This document shows, one piece after another, positions 59,904 to 64,000 of a DNA stretch of 64,000 bases (position 1 is its first letter; every line of letters begins with the position of its first letter). The stretch is from Paenibacillus sp. NAIST15-1. Lineage in GTDB: Bacteria > Bacillota > Bacilli > Paenibacillales > Paenibacillaceae. Below the pieces are notes generated by a model. It was given only the letters and a program-made list of their open reading frames with translations. It searched no databases and was not told where the DNA came from. The stretch is from positions 124,001-188,000 of the forward strand of contig NZ_BBYF01000012.1 in NCBI RefSeq assembly GCF_001894745.1, read 5' to 3'. The translations under genes were made by a program, and so were the position numbers.

Positions 59904-60893
59904 TTACACTTGACCATCATTCAAATGGCAAGCCGCATAATGCCCAGGCGAGATTTCCCGCCACTTCGGCTCCTCCTGACGGCAGCGTTCCGTGGCAAAT
60001 GGACAACGCGATGCGAACTTGCACCCTTGCATATCTGCGAGCGGACTTGGCAAATCTCCCTGAAGCATCGAGATCGCTGAACCAGCCTGCTTCGGATCCG
60101 GTACAGGGATTGCGGAGAGCAGCGCCTGCGTATAGGGGTGTGCAGGATGGTTGTACAAATCATCGCTAGGAGCGACCTCGACCAGCTTGCCCAAGTACAT
60201 CACGCCGATCCGATCCGATATATGTCTTACCATGGATAGGTCATGCGCGATGAACAGATAAGTCAACCCATACTCTTCCTGCAAGTCCTCCAGCATATTC
60301 ACCACTTGGGCTTGTACGGATACGTCAAGTGCCGAGATTGGCTCATCGCACAAGATGAACTCAGGCCGTACCGACAGTGCGCGCGCAATACTGATCCGTT
60401 GACGCTGACCGCCGCTGAACTCATGCGGATAACGCTCCGCATGCTCTGGCTTCAGTCCTACCTTCTCCAGCAAAGACAATACCATATTACGCTGATCCTT
60501 CCGGTTCACGACGCCATGGATCGCCATCGGTTCACTAATGAGTTGAGTCACGTTCATGCCAGGATTCAACGAAGAATAGGGATCCTGGAATATCGTCTGC
60601 ATTCGCTTGCGGAACGGCTTCAGCTGCTTCTCGTTCATTGTCGCGATGTTTTGACCGTCGAACAGAACTTCTCCATCCGTTACATCATATAGTCTTACAA
60701 TCGAACGTCCTGTCGTTGACTTCCCACAGCCTGATTCTCCGACAAGTCCGAACGTCTCCCCTTTATGAATATGGAAACTGACATCATCTACTGCTTTCAA
60801 TACTTTCTGTGGACGGCCGAGCAGTGATTTGGAGGCTGGGAAGTACTTTTTTAGTCCACGAACGTCTAGCAAAATTTCTTTTTGGTTACTCAT
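59904..60893 (-). CDS. oppF: Oligopeptide ABC transporter ATPase OppF
   Basis: A 329-residue ATPase with Walker [10 protein letters not shown] (about 47-55), signature [14 protein letters not shown], Walker [13 protein letters not shown], and the C-terminal oligopeptide/dipeptide domain with the Cys motif [14 protein letters not shown] that can hold an iron-sulfur cluster. It forms the ATPase dimer with OppD. ATG 60893 overlaps the oppD stop by 8 bp (ATGAGTAA); the longest frame from 61184 is excluded. Confidence 0.95.
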   Translation of the reverse strand: MSNQKEILLDVRGLKKYFPASKSLLGRPQKVLKAVDDVSFHIHKGETFGLVGESGCGKSTTGRSIVRLYDVTDGEVLFDGQNIATMNEKQLKPFRKRMQTIFQDPYSSLNPGMNVTQLISEPMAIHGVVNRKDQRNMVLSLLEKVGLKPEHAERYPHEFSGGQRQRISIARALSVRPEFILCDEPISALDVSVQAQVVNMLEDLQEEYGLTYLFIAHDLSMVRHISDRIGVMYLGKLVEVAPSDDLYNHPAHPYTQALLSAIPVPDPKQAGSAISMLQGDLPSPLADMQGCKFASRCPFATERCRQEEPKWREISPGHYAACHLNDGQV

Positions 60894-61899
60894 TTGACAG
60901 CCCCCTCTCCAATCGTTCCAGACGCTGCTCTTCTTCTTCATGCACAAGCCAGCATAGCGAACGATGACCTGGATCGGTCGTAACGACCGGAGGCATTTGT
61001 CTGCACTTGTCCATCGCAGAAGGGCAGCGCTCCATAAATGGGCAGCCTTCCGGCGGATGTAGCAGGTTCGGCGGCGTTCCCTCAATCGTAGCGAGACGCT
61101 CGCGTGTCCCTGTCGATACTTTCGGAATCGAGCGAAGCAATCCCTTCGTGTATGGGTGACGAGGACGCTCGAAGATATCCTCAACCGTACCCTCTTCCAT
61201 AATCAACCCGCCATACATGACGATAACCCTCGTACACACTTGCGCTACAACGCCCAAGTCATGCGTAATGAGTAGAATGGCGGTCCGCGTCGTATCCCGG
61301 AGCTCCTTCATCAATCCCAGAATCTGTGCCTGAATCGTGACGTCGAGCGCAGTGGTCGGCTCATCTGCAATAAGCAGCTCGGGCTGGCAGGAGAGCGCCA
61401 TTGCGATCATGGCCCGCTGACGCATCCCACCGCTGAATTCATGCGGGTACTGATCGATGCGCTGCTCGGGCGAAGGAATACCAACCTGACGCAGCAGTTC
61501 GATTGCCCGCTTTCGTGCTTCCGTCTTCGACAGCTTCTGATGACGCTGCAATACCTCTACGATCTGTGCGCCTACCTTAACTACCGGATTTAGCGACGTC
61601 ATCGGATCTTGGAAAATCATTGCAATCCGATTACCCCGAATGCGCCGCAATTCCTTTTCTGACATATCTAATAGGTTATCTCCGTGGAACAGCACTTGAC
61701 CGCTCTTAATCTGTCCCGGATGTTGTATTAATCCAATGAGAGACTTCGCTGTCACGCTCTTGCCGCTGCCTGATTCACCGACGATGCCGATGACTTCGCC
61801 TTCATGAACATCGAAGCTGACGCCCCGGACAGACTGCACTTCTCCGTCGCGTGTGTGGAACGAAGTTCTCAGTTGTTGAACGGATAGCAGTTCATTCAT
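60886..61899 (-). CDS. oppD: Oligopeptide ABC transporter ATPase OppD
   Basis: A 337-residue ATPase. Walker A GESGSGKS near 40-47, IFQDPMTSLNP as Q-loop, SGGMRQRAMIAMAL as signature, Walker B LLIADEPTTALD, and the C-terminal CPFMERCPSAMDKC motif. The tail is Glu/Arg-rich. ATG 61899 follows GGAG at 8 bases; the open frame reaches 61989 without a site. A 118-bp gap with a direct repeat separates it from oppC. Confidence 0.95.
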   Translation of the reverse strand: MNELLSVQQLRTSFHTRDGEVQSVRGVSFDVHEGEVIGIVGESGSGKSVTAKSLIGLIQHPGQIKSGQVLFHGDNLLDMSEKELRRIRGNRIAMIFQDPMTSLNPVVKVGAQIVEVLQRHQKLSKTEARKRAIELLRQVGIPSPEQRIDQYPHEFSGGMRQRAMIAMALSCQPELLIADEPTTALDVTIQAQILGLMKELRDTTRTAILLITHDLGVVAQVCTRVIVMYGGLIMEEGTVEDIFERPRHPYTKGLLRSIPKVSTGTRERLATIEGTPPNLLHPPEGCPFMERCPSAMDKCRQMPPVVTTDPGHRSLCWLVHEEEEQRLERLERGLSNE

Positions 61900-61919
61900 A
61901 AGTCTCACTCCGTTGTATA

Positions 61920-61949
61920 GTATCGTTAGCCCTGCATCTGTATCGTTAG
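61920..61949. repeat. Direct repeat in the oppC-oppD gap
   Basis: GTATCGTTAG occurs at 61920-61929 and 61940-61949, a perfect 10-bp direct repeat at 20-bp spacing, in the only sizeable gap of the opp operon. Confidence 0.6.
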
Positions 61950-62017
61950 ACGATCCAACTATCTGCTCTCTACAGTGCACACACTGCATCCTAGAACCTA
62001 ACCCAGCTTATAATGGA

Positions 62018-62872
62018 CTAACGTTGATTCGCTTTTGGTTCAAAGGCAACACGCAGCACATCGCCTAGGAAGTTGAACGACAGCACTGTAACCAAGATAA
62101 GCAATCCAGGGAACAAAGCCATATAAGGCGCCTCCCCGATATATCCTTGTGCGCTGTTCAACATACTTCCCCATGACGCGTTCGGCGGCTGTACCCCGAG
62201 ACCAAGGAAGCTTAGTGACGACTCCATCATAATTGCCCCTGCAATATTGATCGTCGCCGTAACAATAATCGTAGGCATAATATTCGGAATGATATGCTTC
62301 CAAATGATGCCGAACGTGCTCTGGCCTGATACTCGCGCATACAGGACATATTCCCGCTCCTTGACGGACAATGTCTCCGCACGCACAATTCGGGATATGT
62401 TCATCCAGCTAAGCAGGCCGATGATCAGCACGATCGTGGTAATCCCTGGCTTCAAGTAAGCATTCAGAATAAGCATTAAGAAGAAGGATGGTATCGACAT
62501 TAAAATATCAACGATACGCATCAACGTATTATCAATCCAGCCGCCAAAATAACCACTAATTGTACCTACAGCAGTTCCTACCAGCACTGCGATAAACATC
62601 GACAAAAATCCGACACTAAGTGAAATACGTCCGCCATACAATGCCCGTGCGAACACATCGCGCCCTTGGTCATCTGTACCGAACCAATGAGATGCGCTTG
62701 GGGACTGAAGTGTCTCCGTCACGACCATCTTGTCGGGATCATGCGGGCTCAAAAATGCCAAGGTGGAAGCGATAATGAGAACCGCGAGTAGAATCAATGC
62801 TACCAGAGCCAGCTTCTGTTCTTTCAATTGTGTAGCGATATTTCGCCATATCATTCGGTTCATCTGACTCAC
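62018..62872 (-). CDS. oppC: Oligopeptide ABC transporter permease OppC
   Basis: A 284-residue membrane permease with about six helices. The N-terminus carries LSPHDPDKM and ASHWFGTDDQGRDVFARALYGGRISL, typical of OppC/DppC; the EAA-like loop is YARVSGQSTFGIIWKHIIPN. It pairs with OppB. Its ATG overlaps the oppB stop as ATGA and follows GGGGTGA. Confidence 0.95.
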   Translation of the reverse strand: MSQMNRMIWRNIATQLKEQKLALVALILLAVLIIASTLAFLSPHDPDKMVVTETLQSPSASHWFGTDDQGRDVFARALYGGRISLSVGFLSMFIAVLVGTAVGTISGYFGGWIDNTLMRIVDILMSIPSFFLMLILNAYLKPGITTIVLIIGLLSWMNISRIVRAETLSVKEREYVLYARVSGQSTFGIIWKHIIPNIMPTIIVTATINIAGAIMMESSLSFLGLGVQPPNASWGSMLNSAQGYIGEAPYMALFPGLLILVTVLSFNFLGDVLRVAFEPKANQR

Positions 62873-63819
62873 CCCGTTGTCTTAATTCGTGGATCTACTA
62901 CGCCGTACAGCAGGTCAGCAACCAAGTTCCCGACAACCAGCATAACGGAAGAGATCATCGTAATGCCCATGATGACAGGGTAATCCAGCTGAAATACCGA
63001 AGTAATCCCGAGTGCCCCCATCCCTGGCCATGAGAATACCGATTCCGTAATGAATGCTCCGGCAATCAGTTCAGGGAAGGACATACCGAGAATTGTAATG
63101 ACAGGCAGCAGAACATTTTTCAGCACATGACGACGCAATACCGTGCCGCGAGTAGCTCCGTAAGCGTACTGAATTTGAACGTAGTCCTCTTCCAGCTGAC
63201 TTATCGTATGCGAACGAATGTAACGCATATAGACCGATACATTCATGAAAGTCAGTACCGTACAAGGCAGAATTCCGTGCTTCAAAATATCAAGTGCGGA
63301 ATCTACCCCGATTGTTCGCATCCCCATACTTGGGAGCAAGTTTAATTTCAACGCAAAAATATAAATCAGCATAATGCCAAACCAGAAGCTCGGGATCGAG
63401 ATTCCGATATAAGACAGCAGGCTAAGGCCGCGGTCACTGAGACGATTTTTACGTGACGCAGCGTACATGCTAAGTGGTACCGAAATGAGAAGTGAGATCA
63501 ACATAGCGGATCCCATAAGGCCAATCGTCGCAGGCAGCCGTTCTAAAATGAGCTCCGTCACCGGCCGATGGCTCATCAGTGAATAACCTAAATCTCCTGA
63601 AAATACATTTTTAAGCCAGTTCCAATACTGCACAATAATCGGTTCCGTCAATCCAAGGTCATGACGGATTCGCTCTACATCCTCCGCGTTCATGTTCGGT
63701 GTGACGAACGAAAGCACCGGGTCTCCCGGTGCTAGTTTAATGAGCGCGAATGATACGATTGAAATAAACCAGAGCAGTGGAATGGCTTGCAGAACGCGTC
63801 GCAAGATGTATTTCTGCAA
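62869..63819 (-). CDS. oppB: Oligopeptide ABC transporter permease OppB
   Basis: A 316-residue permease starting MQKYILRRVLQAIPLLWFIS, the family's usual N-terminus, with PGDPVLSF, then about six helices and the EAA-like loop YAYGATRGTVLRRHVLKNVLLP. TTG 63819 follows GGAGGG by seven bases. It pairs with OppC and lies 80 bp after oppA. Confidence 0.95.
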   Translation of the reverse strand: MQKYILRRVLQAIPLLWFISIVSFALIKLAPGDPVLSFVTPNMNAEDVERIRHDLGLTEPIIVQYWNWLKNVFSGDLGYSLMSHRPVTELILERLPATIGLMGSAMLISLLISVPLSMYAASRKNRLSDRGLSLLSYIGISIPSFWFGIMLIYIFALKLNLLPSMGMRTIGVDSALDILKHGILPCTVLTFMNVSVYMRYIRSHTISQLEEDYVQIQYAYGATRGTVLRRHVLKNVLLPVITILGMSFPELIAGAFITESVFSWPGMGALGITSVFQLDYPVIMGITMISSVMLVVGNLVADLLYGVVDPRIKTTG

Positions 63820-63839
63820 TTCAATTCCCTCCGTGCAGA

Positions 63840-63857
63840 CGCCAGCCCTTGCTGGCG
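63840..63857. repeat. Hairpin between oppA and oppB
   Basis: CGCCAGC and GCTGGCG pair with a four-base loop. There is no T-run. Such a hairpin after oppA commonly protects the binding-protein mRNA so that it exceeds the permease message. Confidence 0.6.
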
Positions 63858-63899
63858 CCTGTATTCTGGATGTTTATGTTCGATATCAAATTATCGTGC

Positions 63900-64000
63900 T
63901 TAGTTCAGATAAAGTTTGGACAAATCTTCGAACATGAAGACCGGCTTCGCAACCGCTTCATCAAGACCGCCATAACGTTTGTCTACCGCGATGATCGCTT
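63900..64000 (-). CDS. oppA: Oligopeptide-binding protein OppA, C-terminal end
   Basis: Only the last 32 residues lie in the window, reading AIIAVDKRYGGLDEAVAKPV and ending FMFEDLSKLYLN. The identification rests mainly on position upstream of oppB in an ABCDF operon; the fragment alone is too short for a domain call. The promoter and start are outside the window. Confidence 0.7.
   Translation of the reverse strand, partial: AIIAVDKRYGGLDEAVAKPVFMFEDLSKLYLN

Overview
The window looks like a stretch of chromosome from an endospore-forming Firmicute close to Paenibacillus. The support is taxonomic context, not a search: two alpha/beta-type small acid-soluble spore proteins, SspI, YlbJ, YunB, LytH and a SpoVB/MurJ-type flippase; an S-layer-homology glycosidase; a T-box ahead of trpS; strong GGAGG-type ribosome binding sites; frequent TTG and GTG starts; and roughly balanced base composition. 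I see no rRNA, tRNA, CRISPR array, prophage or insertion sequence. Several blocks keep Bacillus subtilis-like gene neighbourhoods: pepF / truncated globin / nadK (yjbG-yjbI-yjbN) and yutD / lipA / lytH / yunB.

Layout. (1) 1-13.7 kb, minus strand: an uptake and catabolism island. A thiolase plus acyl-CoA ligase operon is followed by a 1,118-residue ATP-binding regulator with a BTAD end. Next comes an operon for a complete branched-chain-amino-acid-type ABC transporter, continuing without a break into an orphan 102-residue protein, a KAS III-like condensing enzyme, an alpha/beta hydrolase and a short-chain dehydrogenase. The two operons share a near-identical 14-bp sequence in their leaders. 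(2) 14-19.4 kb: a chemoreceptor with a near-perfect sigma-D promoter, a MurJ/SpoVB-type flippase, a DUF456 membrane protein and a HAD phosphatase. (3) 19.6-23.4 kb: a four-gene Mn/Zn ABC transporter operon with both an MntR-like and a Zur-like operator candidate. (4) 23.6-32.7 kb: a class B PBP2, a membrane transglutaminase with a membrane partner, an MFS exporter, a 42-residue hydrophobic peptide behind a sigma-K-like promoter, a Toprim protein, and SCO1/CtaB for cytochrome oxidase assembly. (5) 32.9-42.9 kb: two SASPs flanking trpS (with a Trp T-box) and a mutarotase-like gene, a second chemoreceptor, an MFS transporter, PepF, and the YycC/zinc-peptide pair. (6) 43-55.3 kb: truncated globin, YlbJ, NAD kinase, YutD, LipA, LytH, YunB, an SLH-GH18 protein, a PPP-type phosphatase, a TrmH-family methyltransferase, KtrA and SspI. 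(7) 55.5-57.5 kb: a MerR-methyltransferase fusion with its own promoter dyad and a second methyltransferase. (8) 57.5-64 kb: RF3, an orphan protein and an oppABCDF operon whose oppA runs off the end.

How the genes work together. Region 1 reads as one regulon for importing a small carboxylate or acyl compound, activating it to a CoA thioester and cleaving it. The sporulation genes are dispersed, most as single units with their own candidate sporulation promoters. The metal, opp and MerR units are self-contained. Coordinates follow the start codon best supported by the ribosome binding site, so many coding regions are shorter than the longest open frame.
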